NCBI GenBank assembly: GCA_016219275.1 | Contig: JACRBM010000036.1 | Span: forward strand, 1 to 56,656 | From: Chloroflexota bacterium | Lineage (GTDB): Bacteria > Chloroflexota > Anaerolineae > UBA4142 | Length of the DNA: 56,656 nucleotides | Reading direction: 5' to 3' | In this document: positions 25,820-34,440 of the stretch, in pieces | Layout of the letters: each line of letters opens with the position of its first letter | How positions within the stretch are numbered: the first letter of the stretch is position 1 | Notes under the pieces: model-generated | What the model was told of the DNA's origin: nothing | The model's input: only the letters and a program-made list of their open reading frames with translations | Databases searched by the model: none | Made by a program: the position numbers and the translations under genes

Positions 25820-25836
25820 CATCCTTGCGAAGGATG
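25820..25836. repeat. 17-bp CCTTGCGAAGG palindrome in the leader
   Basis: CATCCTTGCGAAGGATG is a near-perfect palindrome (central GCG) in the untranslated leader of the propeller gene. It is a single-unit member of the dispersed CCTTGCGAAGG family. The rest of the 290-bp gap holds the promoter and the terminator of the mevalonate operon. Confidence 0.8.
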
Positions 25837-25859
25837 AATTACTGACCATTGTCGGGTCA

Positions 25860-25888
25860 ATTATAAATGAAAGAGAAGGCAAAGTAAA
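25860..25888 (-). promoter_or_regulatory. Sigma-70-type promoter of the propeller/ATPase operon
   Basis: Reading the minus strand: TTTACT (25888-25883), a 17-bp spacer, then a perfect TATAAT (25865-25860). Predicted leader to the GTG is about 60 nt. Confidence 0.75.
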
Positions 25889-26010
25889 CCGGTCAATCGT
25901 ACTACCTTAAGAAATTCGCGCGTCGGAAATTTCCATTCCCAGGACGATTGGTTTATTTTGCGACAAGATTCGTCAGTTGGTCTCAAAACAAATCTTTACC
26001 GCAACCATCG

Positions 26011-26058
26011 TGAAAATAAAGAATCCAGGTTTCTTCCCTTCGGGGAAACCTGGATTCT
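26011..26058 (-). terminator. Terminator of the mevalonate operon (dispersed hairpin family)
   Basis: AGAATCCAGGTTTC (26020-26033) pairs perfectly with 26045-26058, with an inner CCC-TTC-GGG mini-stem. On the minus strand the stem is followed by TTTATTTTC. It lies 22 nt beyond the stop of the Zn-ribbon gene. The same arm forms the hairpin at 4805-4843. Confidence 0.75.
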
Positions 26059-26080
26059 GGCGAAGGCATTGGGAGTCGTT

Positions 26081-26482
26081 TTAATTCGCGTTGGGGAGCG
26101 GTCGAAACTTGTACGCATAAACGATCAATCCGTTTTCGCCGTATTCACGCAACTTGCGCGTGACCATTTCAACGCGCTGACCGATTTTCAAATCGCTGGG
26201 ATTGACATCCGTGATTTGCGCTTCGACCATCGGTCCTTCATCGAGCTTGATCATGCCGACGATGTACGGCAAATTACCCTCGTGTCCCAGCGGCGCTTGA
26301 TACACCGTCGAAAACGAGTACACCTCGCCGTGTCCATCGAATTCGTGCGGCGTGAGGTTTTGCGATTTACATTCGGTGCACACCTGACGCGGCGGAAAAA
26401 ATTTCGCGCCGCAATTCGCGCACACCGTACCTTCAAGCCGATATCGTTGATCCTTCAATCGCCAACTACGCGCTAAATCCAT
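26081..26482 (-). CDS. Zn-ribbon/OB-fold (DUF35) protein of the thiolase-HMG-CoA synthase complex
   Basis: A 133-residue protein: an N-terminal helix, a rubredoxin-like zinc ribbon with Cys21, Cys24, Cys35 and Cys38 (CANC and CTEC), and an OB fold (about 48-130). In archaea this family bridges acetoacetyl-CoA thiolase and HMG-CoA synthase into one complex that channels acetoacetyl-CoA. The same three genes are adjacent here, so that role is very likely. It is the last gene of the mevalonate operon. Confidence 0.88.
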   Translation of the reverse strand: MDLARSWRLKDQRYRLEGTVCANCGAKFFPPRQVCTECKSQNLTPHEFDGHGEVYSFSTVYQAPLGHEGNLPYIVGMIKLDEGPMVEAQITDVNPSDLKIGQRVEMVTRKLREYGENGLIVYAYKFRPLPNAN

Positions 26483-26502
26483 AAAAACCCCAACTGCCCG
26501 AG

Positions 26503-26544
26503 TTCCCTTATTTCCTTTCAGGGGAAATGAAGGAAATGAGGGAA
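26503..26544. repeat. Inverted TTTCCCTT-type word repeat
   Basis: TTCCCTTATTTCCTTT (from 26503) faces its near-complement ending at 26544 (GAAGGAAATGAGGGAA). It fills the gap between the thiolase and Zn-ribbon genes and can form a hairpin in the operon mRNA. Confidence 0.7.
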
Positions 26545-26554
26545 ATCGGAAAAG

Positions 26555-27706
26555 TCAATTCGTAAAGATATGCGTCACCGCGTTCGCCGCGACGCCACCG
26601 AGCGATTGCGTCATCGCGATGCGCGCGTTCGGAACCTGGTTCTTGCCGGCTTCGCCGCGCAGTTGCGTCACCGCTTCGACCGCTTGATACACGCCGGTCG
26701 CGCCGACCGGATGCCCGCGCGCTTTCAACCCGCCCATCGTACTCACGGGCAGTTTGCCCTTGGGCGTCAGTTCACCTTCGCGCGCGAAATTGATTCCGCG
26801 TCCGCGTTCGGCAAACCCGGACGCTTCAAGCGACATGACGCTCATGATCGAGAACGCGTCGTGTACCTCGAACAAATCAATGTCGTTCGGCGTCACGCCG
26901 GCTTGCGCGTACGCTTTCTTCGACGAAAGTTCCGCCGCGCCGAGCCACAATGGATCGCGCCGGTCATGCAACGCGAGCGAATCGGTTGCGGACGCGCTCG
27001 CCGCGATTTTTACCGCGCGCGCGCGTGTGCCGTTGAGATTGTCCGTCGCCATCAAGACGACCGCCGCAGCGCCATCGCCAATCGGCGCAGAATCCATCAC
27101 GCTGATCGGGTCGGCGACGTTGCGCGAATTTTTGTACTGGTCGAGTGTGATCGGCGAACGGAACATGGCGTACGGATTGTGCGCCGCGTTCGCGTGCGCG
27201 TTCACCGAGAACATGGCGAAATCTTCCGGCACCAAGTCGTACTCGTGCATGTACCGTTTCATCAACAGCGCGTTGAGCGCGACGAATGAAATGCCGTGAA
27301 TCGTTTCGTACTCCGAGTCCGCCGCCATCGCGAGCGCCGCCGTCGTGCCGCAGTTCGACAATTCGGTCAACTTTTCTGCGCCGACGACGATGACCGCGTC
27401 GAATTGTCCGGATGCGACTGCGAGGTAGCCGACGCGCAACGCGCCGCCACCGCCGCCGCACGCGGCTTCGACCTTGAGCGCCTCGATGCCGCGCAAGCCC
27501 ACCTCGTCCGCAATGAGCGCGCCGAGATTTTCCTGCCCGGTCAATTCGCCGCTCAACATATTCCCGACGTAGAGCGCGTCCGCGTAATCCACGTGCGCGT
27601 CCTTCATCGCGTCGAGTACGGCTTCGGTCGCCAGATTACGCAACGACTTGTCCCAGTGTTCTTTTACTTTCGTTTGTCCGATGCCTGCAATTGAAACGCT
27701 ACGCAT
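26555..27706 (-). CDS. Acetyl-CoA acetyltransferase (archaeal-type thiolase)
   Basis: A 383-residue thiolase that would condense two acetyl-CoA to acetoacetyl-CoA, the first mevalonate step. The nucleophilic cysteine is Cys83 in KVEAACGGGGGAL. The C-terminal catalytic parts are present: NDIDLFEVHDAFSI (the NxxxxHDAF-type loop) and GGLKARGHPVGATGV (GHPxGATG). It is of the SCP2/archaeal type, which usually lacks the classic second Cys motif. The ATG at 27706 has GGAGG 6 nt upstream. Neighbours HMG-CoA synthase and the Zn-ribbon protein support a role in the mevalonate pathway and not in beta-oxidation. Confidence 0.92.
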   Translation of the reverse strand: MRSVSIAGIGQTKVKEHWDKSLRNLATEAVLDAMKDAHVDYADALYVGNMLSGELTGQENLGALIADEVGLRGIEALKVEAACGGGGGALRVGYLAVASGQFDAVIVVGAEKLTELSNCGTTAALAMAADSEYETIHGISFVALNALLMKRYMHEYDLVPEDFAMFSVNAHANAAHNPYAMFRSPITLDQYKNSRNVADPISVMDSAPIGDGAAAVVLMATDNLNGTRARAVKIAASASATDSLALHDRRDPLWLGAAELSSKKAYAQAGVTPNDIDLFEVHDAFSIMSVMSLEASGFAERGRGINFAREGELTPKGKLPVSTMGGLKARGHPVGATGVYQAVEAVTQLRGEAGKNQVPNARIAMTQSLGGVAANAVTHIFTN

Positions 27707-27723
27707 GAGTGCCTCCGAAAAAT

Positions 27724-27766
27724 CCGGTAATTGGTAAATGGTAATTACCACTTACCATTTTCTAAT
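27724..27766. repeat. Inverted GGTAAT/ATTACC word repeat
   Basis: CGGTAATTGGTAAATGGTAA is followed directly by TTACCACTTACCATT. This is a short word-and-complement array in the gap between HMG-CoA synthase and thiolase genes. Confidence 0.7.
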
Positions 27767-28820
27767 TCATAACCAACTTGCCGCGATACCGCGCGTACAT
27801 CGCGTAATCAATCACCTCACGGCGTTGCACGTACCACATCGTCTTGGGCGCGTGCGCGCGCCGTTCCGCGATCTGTTCGGTCACGACCCAGATAAACGAG
27901 TCGCTGCCCGCGCCGCTACCGAACGAGCACATGAAAATCCGGTCGCCCGGTTTCGCCACGTCGAGCACGGCGGTCATGCCGATCATCGCCGCGCCGCTGT
28001 AGGTGTTTCCGATTTTACCACTCAACAGACCAACGGCGATTTGCTCTTTGGCAAATCCGAGTTGCTTTGCCACCGTGCTGGGAAATTTCACATTCGGTTG
28101 ATGGAAAATCGCGTACGCGAAATCGCTCGGCTTGTAGCCGGTCGCATCGAGCAAACCGCGCGCGCTCGCGAGCGTGTGCGCGAAGTATGCTGGCTCGCCA
28201 GTAAAACGATTGCCGTGTTCAGGATAGTGCATGTGTTGTCGCCGGAAAAAGTCCGGCGTGTCGGTGACGTACGAGTGCGACGCTTCGAGGTACGCAACCG
28301 AGCGCTCTTTCGGTCCGAGGATGTACGCCGCGCCGCCCGCGCCGGCGGTATATTCGAGCGCGTCGCCGGGACGACCTTGTGCCGTGTCCATGCCAATTGC
28401 CATCGCGTACTCTGCCATCTCCGAGCCGACGAGCGCAATCGCGGCTTGCATCGCTTCGGTGCCGGCTTTGCATGCAAATTCCCAGTCGCCGGCAAGCACT
28501 GAACCCGCCGCGCCAATCGCTTCCGCGACCATTGTCGAGGACGGCTTGACCGCGTACGGATGCGACTCGCTGCCGACCCAGACCGCGCGCAATTCATTCG
28601 CCGTGATGTTTGCGCGCGCGAGCGCGTTCCGCGCCGCTTCGATACTCATCGTCACCGTATCTTCGTCCAGACCTGGGACGGCTTTTTCCTCAATCGGCAA
28701 ACCTTCGTCCGCGCCGCTCCACACGCGCGCGATTTCTTCCGCGCGAATGCGAAAGCGCGGCACGTATGCGCCGTAGCCGACAATCCCCACTTCGCGTTTC
28801 GGTTTCATTACTTTTGACAT
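27762..28820 (-). CDS. Hydroxymethylglutaryl-CoA synthase (archaeal type)
   Basis: A 352-residue condensing enzyme that joins acetyl-CoA and acetoacetyl-CoA to HMG-CoA. The catalytic Cys117 lies in [12 protein letters not shown], the catalytic His in YAIFHQPN (near 243), and the Asn/Gly-rich loop [10 protein letters not shown] (near 273) is typical of the family. The first strand [15 protein letters not shown] matches archaeal-type enzymes and not the eukaryotic or Gram-positive MvaS. The start codon ATG at 28820 has only a weak ribosome site; a second ATG four codons on is possible. Confidence 0.94.
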   Translation of the reverse strand: MSKVMKPKREVGIVGYGAYVPRFRIRAEEIARVWSGADEGLPIEEKAVPGLDEDTVTMSIEAARNALARANITANELRAVWVGSESHPYAVKPSSTMVAEAIGAAGSVLAGDWEFACKAGTEAMQAAIALVGSEMAEYAMAIGMDTAQGRPGDALEYTAGAGGAAYILGPKERSVAYLEASHSYVTDTPDFFRRQHMHYPEHGNRFTGEPAYFAHTLASARGLLDATGYKPSDFAYAIFHQPNVKFPSTVAKQLGFAKEQIAVGLLSGKIGNTYSGAAMIGMTAVLDVAKPGDRIFMCSFGSGAGSDSFIWVVTEQIAERRAHAPKTMWYVQRREVIDYAMYARYRGKLVMN

Positions 28821-28839
28821 TTTTTATCCACACAATATT

Positions 28840-28925
28840 TTTGGAGGTTGGAAATTGGAGGTTGGAGGTTAGAACCTACAAGTATGCGTTCCAACTTCTA
28901 ACTTCCAACATCTAATCTCTAATCT
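28840..28925. repeat. Inverted GGAGGTT/AACTTCC word array
   Basis: Four spaced copies of GGAGGTTG-like words (28840-28872) face a series of complementary words (AACTTCTAACTTCCAAC and AATCTCTAATCTCC, about 28890-28925). The array lies between HMG-CoA reductase and HMG-CoA synthase and covers the stop of the reductase gene. Confidence 0.7.
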
Positions 28926-30165
28926 CCAATAATTCCTTCGCCCTTGTAATCCGCACATCCTTTTCGCGCGTCATCTGTTCCGCGATGCGCTCGATCTGTT
29001 CGCCAGTCGCGCCTGCGGCAATCGCGATTTGGCGCGCGTGCAACTCCATGTGTCCGCGCTGAATGCCTTCGCCGGCGAGCGCGCGCAACGCACCCAGGTT
29101 TTGCGCGAGTCCGACCGACGCGAGCACACCCGCAAATTCCGGCGCGGTTTTCACGCCGAGAATTTTCAACGCGATTTTCGCGGACGGATGCGCGTTGACC
29201 GTGCCACCGATGATGCCACTCGGAATCGGCAATTCAATCGAGCCGATCAAATCGCCGTTCGCCGCACAGTCCCATTGCGAGAGCGCGCGGTACTGTCCAT
29301 CGCGCGCGGCGTACGCGTGCGCGCCGGCTTCGACGCCGCGCCAATCGTTCGCGGTCGCCACGACGACCGCGTCAATGCCATTCATAATTCCCTTGTTGTG
29401 CGTCGCCGCGCGATACGGATCAATCTCCGCGAGCGTTTGCGCCTCAACGATGCGCGTCACAAGTTCATCGCCCAAATCGTTTTTCGAAACGCGGCACGAC
29501 GCGCGCGCGAGGCGCCGGTCGGCGAGATTCGAGAGAATACGCAAGACGACATGTCCACCGGTCAGTTGTTCGAGCAGGGGAGCAATCGCTTCGCACGAGG
29601 TGTTGACCGAGTTCGCGCCCATCGCGTCGCGCACATCTACGAAAAGATGGACGACGACCATCGCGCCGACACGCGATTCGTGAAACACACGCACTTCAAA
29701 ATCGCGCACGCCGCCGCCAAACTCGACGAGCGTGGATTTCGCGTTCGCGAGCGCGAGGATTTCGTCGTGTGCAGCGAGAATTTTTTCGCGCGCGGATTCA
29801 ACATCGCGAACGAGCACTTGGACTTGACCGATCATCATCGGCGCGTCGGTGCTCGCAGTGAATCCGCCGGTATCGCGCACGAGTTTCGCGATGTGGCTCG
29901 CCGCGGCGACGACGGACGGCTCTTCAATCGCCATCGGAATCAAATAATCGCGTCCATTGACCATAAAATTGGCGGCAATGCCGATGGGCAAACCGTGAAT
30001 ACCGATTACATTCTCGACCAGCCGATTTGCCAATTCTGGCGTCAAACCGCCAGTTGCAAGCGCGCCGAGTTCGTTTTCTGTCAAATTTGCGAGCTCACCA
30101 ACGAGGTTTCGTCGTTCAGCGACGCTCAAGCGAAAAAATCCAGAAAGGCGTGAATTTTGAGCCAA
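28912..30165 (-). CDS. HMG-CoA reductase, class II
   Basis: A 417-residue enzyme that reduces HMG-CoA to mevalonate. Class II signatures are complete: ENVIGIHGLPIGIA (51-64, substrate loop), MAIEEPSVVAAAS, the nucleotide site DAMGANSVNT, the catalytic Lys in ATHNKGIMNGID, GTVNAHPSAKIALKIL, and the catalytic His in RGHMELHAR. The start is not certain. A TTG at 30165 was chosen because it lies just before the conserved SRLSGFFRLSVAERR and downstream of a TATAAT at 30208-30213; an upstream TTG at 30231 would overlap that promoter. It is the first gene of the mevalonate operon. Confidence 0.9.
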   Translation of the reverse strand: MAQNSRLSGFFRLSVAERRNLVGELANLTENELGALATGGLTPELANRLVENVIGIHGLPIGIAANFMVNGRDYLIPMAIEEPSVVAAASHIAKLVRDTGGFTASTDAPMMIGQVQVLVRDVESAREKILAAHDEILALANAKSTLVEFGGGVRDFEVRVFHESRVGAMVVVHLFVDVRDAMGANSVNTSCEAIAPLLEQLTGGHVVLRILSNLADRRLARASCRVSKNDLGDELVTRIVEAQTLAEIDPYRAATHNKGIMNGIDAVVVATANDWRGVEAGAHAYAARDGQYRALSQWDCAANGDLIGSIELPIPSGIIGGTVNAHPSAKIALKILGVKTAPEFAGVLASVGLAQNLGALRALAGEGIQRGHMELHARQIAIAAGATGEQIERIAEQMTREKDVRITRAKELLEIRD

Positions 30166-30207
30166 TTTTGAACAATTCTCCGACAGGATAGCAAACGACC
30201 AGGGCGA

Positions 30208-30213
30208 ATTATA
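30208..30213 (-). promoter_or_regulatory. -10 element of the mevalonate operon
   Basis: A perfect TATAAT on the minus strand, 43 nt upstream of the chosen TTG start. A good -35 match at the right distance is not seen, so an activator or an extended element may be involved. The gap 30232-30341 also has the hairpin GCACCCGAT/ATCGGATGC near 30293-30315. Confidence 0.5.
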
Positions 30214-30341
30214 CTCTAGTGAAACTTCCAAAAACTACCAGAGTGCTTGGTTTTGCTTTCAAACTGTAGTTAGGTTGACAGAAAACGAAAACGCACCCGA
30301 TTGAGATCGGATGCGCTGGTCGTTATCGGAGGAATTGGCGA

Positions 30342-30710
30342 TTACGCCAAAGCGTGAGAGGTGTGGCGCGCAAACGAACGTTTGAGAACTTGGACGGTCT
30401 TGAGTGGAAGATCAATCAGGAGGAAGAAATCGGCGGGGTACAGATAATCCTCACCGCTTTCATCAACAACCCGCAAATCTCCGTCTGCCTCGGCTTCAAT
30501 ATCTGCCAAGACTGGATAGATTTTGTGCAATTCGAGTGAGGCAGGATATTCGGTGTTGTTTACACAGACGGAAAAATGTGTCGCATGTGAGTGGGGACGT
30601 TTTAGTTTTCTATTAAATTCCTTTCTGCCAATTCCGTGCGCCTCGTACCAATGAACCTCGGCACGCCGAATCAATCCATTTGAAAGCCGAACCCAAGCAA
30701 TCCCTTTCAT
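30342..30710 (-). CDS. Hypothetical protein, apparent fusion of two small families
   Basis: A 122-residue protein. Residues 1-40 (GIAWVRLSNGLIRRAEVHWYEAHGIGRKEFNRK) look like the second half of a small widespread family in Chloroflexota and cyanobacteria. Residues about 47-110 (VNNTEYPASLELHKIYPVL, then VVDESGEDYLYPADFF) look like a complete member of a second small family that is often encoded next to the first. The first half of the first family appears in another frame in the preceding 38 codons (30707-30823). No function can be assigned. Family resemblance is from memory. Confidence 0.6.
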   Translation of the reverse strand: MKGIAWVRLSNGLIRRAEVHWYEAHGIGRKEFNRKLKRPHSHATHFSVCVNNTEYPASLELHKIYPVLADIEAEADGDLRVVDESGEDYLYPADFFLLIDLPLKTVQVLKRSFARHTSHALA

Positions 30711-30823
30711 CTTACGCCATGCCCGGTTCCGTATTGCTTCCTCGGACGATTGATATCTCGAATTCCCTTACCGAGTGCAATCGTCTGAATGTCGCGGATT
30801 TCGCTGATGATCTCGAATGACAT
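30707..30823 (-). pseudogene. N-terminal piece of a small gene, split by a frameshift
   Basis: A 38-codon reading frame (starting MSFEIISEIRDIQTIA) with a good AGGAG site. Its stop TGA overlaps the ATG of the next gene in another frame. The text GIRDINRPRKQYGTGHG joined to MKGIAWVRL would give a continuous protein, so either a single-base frameshift broke one gene or the two pieces are coupled by ATGA overlap. Confidence 0.45.
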
Positions 30824-30876
30824 CCGAGGCATCTCCTGTCACATCGGCTGATGAAGCTATCATACAGAACTACGCG

Positions 30877-32778
30877 CTACTTGTCAACGTTTTCGCCCTG
30901 ACTTTGCACTTCCATTGTCGCGAGCGTTTTCGCCACTTCTTGAATCGCGATTTTTTGCTTGCGGTACAAATCGGTCTCACTGATTGCGAGTTGGTACGCA
31001 ATCTCGCGAATCTTTTTGCCCTGAACGAATTTAAGTTCGAGAATGTTGTACAGCACCCACTCGGGCGCGGTGAGTGAACGTTGTCCGTCCGGCTTGAGCG
31101 TCTCGATTGCGTGCGCGATTTGCGCGCGCAACGCGCGGACGCGATTCCCTTCGTGATCCGCGAGCGCGTCTTGCACGATACGCAAACGCAACAACGGACT
31201 CTCCGTCAATTTCGGTCCACCCCACAAATGATCGAGCGCGTCTTTGACCGCGCGATGGAACGCCGGCGTTTCGGGCAACAATTCTTCTTCGACGCGTTCC
31301 GCTTGGAGCGCGCCGACGTAACGCGGCTTGCTGCGCGCGCGTTGCAAGAGCGCGATTTCGCTGCTGATTTCTTCGAGGACGCTGAACACGCCTTGTTGCA
31401 ACTGCCGGTCTTCGAGCGCGAGTTCGGCTTGGTCGGCGAGCGCGGCGACGAGTTTTTGTTCGTGCTCACTCAAGTCTGGCTGTGGCGCGCGCCCGGCGAC
31501 CGCCATTATCCCGCGCACACCCTCGGATGATTTGGCATGTAGTCGCCAGAGCCAAAAGCCATCGCACGCGATAAACCCTTCGCCGTCTTGCTGAGTAATC
31601 ACGGTCTCGAAATCGGTCGCGTCGAGGAACTGGCGCACGCGTTCGCGCGTGCCGACGACGGTTTCGATGCGCCACGCGTCGCCTTCCGGCGAAATGATGA
31701 AACCTTGTTGCACGCGCAATAGATCGCACGTCGCGCTCAAAATGTTTTCGAGCAGTTGCCGCAAATCGCTCGTCGTGAGCAGGCGGCTGTCAATTTCCTG
31801 AATGCGTTCGAGTTCAAAGCGGTCGCCCCAGAAAATCAACTTGTCGAGAAACGGCTTGGCGAGGTTGATCGCGAGTTCGAGCGCGACAATCGCGACGATG
31901 ACGGTCGAAAACAAAACCGTTTCGCGCGAGAGCCCGAGCCAGCGTTCGACCGTCGGCACAGCGAGCATCAACCCGACGACCGCGGTCGCGACGAACGGAC
32001 CACGCAGCAAAAAGTGGACGAGGTTGTGCTTGACCACGCGATCGGGCGCGAGCGCGCCTTGATACGCGACCGTGTACGCCATCACGGTAATCATCATCCC
32101 GACCCCGGCTTTGGCGATCAGCGTGAGCACGAGCAACAACCACAGCGAGAACTCGGCGGGAAAACTCGCAATGATGAGGTACGGAAACACGCCGAGCGCG
32201 GGCGCAATAAACGCGGTGGACAAGTAATCCATTCGTCGTCGCGTCGTCGAGGTGAGACAACGTCGCCGCGCTTTACGCAGATTGTACCAACCCCACAGCG
32301 TCAGGGTGAAGAAAAAAATCGCGAATAGAATGAACATCGGACCGGCGGCGAATTGCGCGGCTTGCGGATAGAAAAAACCCTCGCGCACGACCAGATCGGT
32401 GAGGACGACGAGAAACAGGAACGTGCCGCTCGCGATGTACGCGAGCCAGGTCGCGAGGCGGCGGCGCGGCGAGTACGCGTTCGTCGAGCGCAGAACCGCG
32501 TCGGAGAAATGCAAATACTCGGCAGGGATGAACGCGATGCCGATCCATTTGAACTTGAGCCAGAGTGTCGCGTCCATCGGTGTTTCGACGCGCGACAGAA
32601 ACACATCGCCGACATAGACGATCGCGATGAACGCGAGGAGTGCGGAGAAAGAGCGCGCGACCGAATTGCGAAAATTGTTCGCGGAGAGATAGAGGAATAA
32701 CGAGAAGGCGACGATGATGATCGCGGCAGAGGAAATGACGTTAGTCAGCGTCAGGGCAGAAACGATAAGGTTAAGCAT
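30877..32778 (-). CDS. Seven-helix membrane sensor with GAF domain and C-terminal HTH
   Basis: A 633-residue protein of a type I do not know by name. Residues about 1-255 contain seven hydrophobic helices in a layout like the 7TM N-termini of some histidine kinases, followed by two more helices (about 265-310). A GAF domain follows (about 340-475). The C-terminus has no kinase domain: no H-box or ATP lid is visible. It ends in a helical region with the HTH-like motif IREIAYQLAISETDLYRKQKIAIQEVA (about 597-623). It could be a membrane-held one-component regulator, or act through a partner. It stands alone downstream of cdsA on the same strand. Confidence 0.75.
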   Translation of the reverse strand: MLNLIVSALTLTNVISSAAIIIVAFSLFLYLSANNFRNSVARSFSALLAFIAIVYVGDVFLSRVETPMDATLWLKFKWIGIAFIPAEYLHFSDAVLRSTNAYSPRRRLATWLAYIASGTFLFLVVLTDLVVREGFFYPQAAQFAAGPMFILFAIFFFTLTLWGWYNLRKARRRCLTSTTRRRMDYLSTAFIAPALGVFPYLIIASFPAEFSLWLLLVLTLIAKAGVGMMITVMAYTVAYQGALAPDRVVKHNLVHFLLRGPFVATAVVGLMLAVPTVERWLGLSRETVLFSTVIVAIVALELAINLAKPFLDKLIFWGDRFELERIQEIDSRLLTTSDLRQLLENILSATCDLLRVQQGFIISPEGDAWRIETVVGTRERVRQFLDATDFETVITQQDGEGFIACDGFWLWRLHAKSSEGVRGIMAVAGRAPQPDLSEHEQKLVAALADQAELALEDRQLQQGVFSVLEEISSEIALLQRARSKPRYVGALQAERVEEELLPETPAFHRAVKDALDHLWGGPKLTESPLLRLRIVQDALADHEGNRVRALRAQIAHAIETLKPDGQRSLTAPEWVLYNILELKFVQGKKIREIAYQLAISETDLYRKQKIAIQEVAKTLATMEVQSQGENVDK

Positions 32779-32851
32779 ACGAACTGGAAAAATTATTCAG
32801 AGGCGCAACGCGCGAATGGTAACACGTACTACAGATTGCGTATTGCGTCAA

Positions 32852-33640
32852 TTAGACACGGACAAACCAAACGAGATACAAGTACATGAACACCGCGGCA
32901 AAAAGAAAACTATCAATCCGATCCAACATCCCACCGTGACCGGGAATGAGATTACCGGAATCTTTCGCGCCGAATTGGCGTTTGACGAGCGATTCGGCAA
33001 GATCGCCGAACGCGCCGGCAACGCCGATACCCAGACCCGCGACGATGCCGTGCAATATTGGCAAACCGAACACAAGCGCGCACAGTCCGCCGACGATGGT
33101 GGACGCGATCCAACTACCGATCGCGCCCTCGCGCGTTTTCTTGGGACTAACGTCCGGGAAAAAACGGTGCTTGCCCAGGCGCGTGCCGGCAAAGTACGCC
33201 GCCGCGTCCGACGCCCAATTCGTCAGGAACAATGTCGCGGTCCACCAAAAGCCATTGTTCGGCGACGCGCGCAGCAGAACCGCGTACGCGCCCGTGCCAC
33301 CCAGGTAGAGCGCGCCCACGAGCGTCAATGCCCAACCGACAATCCAGCCCTCCGCGCGCCGAAACAGCGCGAGCGTCATCGTCACAACGCCGCCGCCAAT
33401 GACAATTTCGCGCAGCAGGTTCCAGCGAAAATGCGCGTCGAGGAGCATGAGCGTGATGAGAGCGAGACCCACGATGGGTTGAGGATGGTGTCCCGCGTGG
33501 CGCGCCATCGCAAAGTACTCCCAGCCCGAAAGCAGGAGACCGGCGAGCGCAAACACGAGGAAGGGGAGATCGCCCAGAATCGTCGCCACGATGACGATGG
33601 GGATCATGATGAACGCGCTGACAAAGCGGATTTTGAGCAC
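32852..33640 (-). CDS. cdsA: Phosphatidate cytidylyltransferase
   Basis: A 262-residue membrane enzyme making CDP-diacylglycerol from phosphatidate and CTP. About seven hydrophobic helices are visible, and the C-terminal family signature is present as SLVKRQFGAKDSGNLIPGHGGMLDRIDSF (about 218-246), including the metal-binding Asp residues. The start is a GTG at 33640; the ribosome site is weak. It follows uppS as in many bacteria and closes the rpsB-to-cdsA block. Confidence 0.94.
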   Translation of the reverse strand: MLKIRFVSAFIMIPIVIVATILGDLPFLVFALAGLLLSGWEYFAMARHAGHHPQPIVGLALITLMLLDAHFRWNLLREIVIGGGVVTMTLALFRRAEGWIVGWALTLVGALYLGGTGAYAVLLRASPNNGFWWTATLFLTNWASDAAAYFAGTRLGKHRFFPDVSPKKTREGAIGSWIASTIVGGLCALVFGLPILHGIVAGLGIGVAGAFGDLAESLVKRQFGAKDSGNLIPGHGGMLDRIDSFLFAAVFMYLYLVWFVRV

Positions 33641-33658
33641 AGCGAGGACTCGGGTTCG

Positions 33659-34378
33659 CTAAACGTTTTCCAATTTGCCAAAACGCCGTTGGCGATGACT
33701 GAACGCAAGTAGTGCGTTGTACAGTTCTTGTTTGTCGAAATCGGGCCAATACGTCGGTGTGCTATAGTACTCGGCGTACGCCGCTTGCCAAATCAAAAAG
33801 TTCGACAAGCGCATTTCGCCGGCGGTACGCACGATCAGATCGGGGTCGGGCAACTCGGCGGAGTAGAGATAACTGGCGAACAACGCTTCGTCCACTTGTT
33901 CCGGCGCAATGCCCTCGCGCAGCATCCGACGAATCGCGTTGAGAATCTCGGCGCGACCGCCGTAATTGAACGCGACGTTGAGCGTGATGCGCGCATTGTG
34001 CTGGGTCAGATCAATCGCTTGCCTGACCGCGTGTTTCATTTGATCGCTGATACCATCCAGCGTGCCCAAGTGACGCAACCGGACGCCGTTCTTGTGCAGT
34101 TCGACGACCTCGCGCGAGATGACCTCTTCAAAAATACCGAGCAACCCACGCACTTCGTCATTCGGACGTCCCCAGTTTTCGGTCGAGAACGCGTAGATGG
34201 TGAGCACCTGAACGCCAAACTCGACCGCGCCTTCGAGGACGCGGCGCATGTTCTCGACGCCCGCGCGATGTCCTTCATTGCGCGGCAAACCGCGTTGCTG
34301 TGCCCAGCGTCCGTTCCCATCCATAATGATCGCAACGTGCGCCGGAATCTTAGTGAGTTGGCTTTTATCTAGTTCCAT
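33659..34378 (-). CDS. uppS: Isoprenyl transferase (undecaprenyl diphosphate synthase family)
   Basis: A 239-residue cis-prenyltransferase supplying the lipid carrier for cell-wall and glycan synthesis. The catalytic Asp and phosphate loop are in [24 protein letters not shown] (17-40), with [10 protein letters not shown] (about 65-74) and the C-terminal [28 protein letters not shown] typical of the family. Its precursor supply would come from the mevalonate operon at 26081-30165. Confidence 0.95.
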   Translation of the reverse strand: MELDKSQLTKIPAHVAIIMDGNGRWAQQRGLPRNEGHRAGVENMRRVLEGAVEFGVQVLTIYAFSTENWGRPNDEVRGLLGIFEEVISREVVELHKNGVRLRHLGTLDGISDQMKHAVRQAIDLTQHNARITLNVAFNYGGRAEILNAIRRMLREGIAPEQVDEALFASYLYSAELPDPDLIVRTAGEMRLSNFLIWQAAYAEYYSTPTYWPDFDKQELYNALLAFSHRQRRFGKLENV

Positions 34379-34387
34379 AATCTTAGT

Positions 34388-34439
34388 TGGATAGTGCGAT
34401 AGTGCGATAGTTGCAAGCCGCCTATCGTGCTATCGAACG
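34388..34439. repeat. Short ATAGTGCG word array with inverted half
   Basis: GGATAGTGCGATAGTGCGATAG is followed by CTATCGTGCTATCG. It uses the same word as the larger array at 2584-2721, and lies between frr and uppS. Confidence 0.75.
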
Positions 34440-34440
34440 A

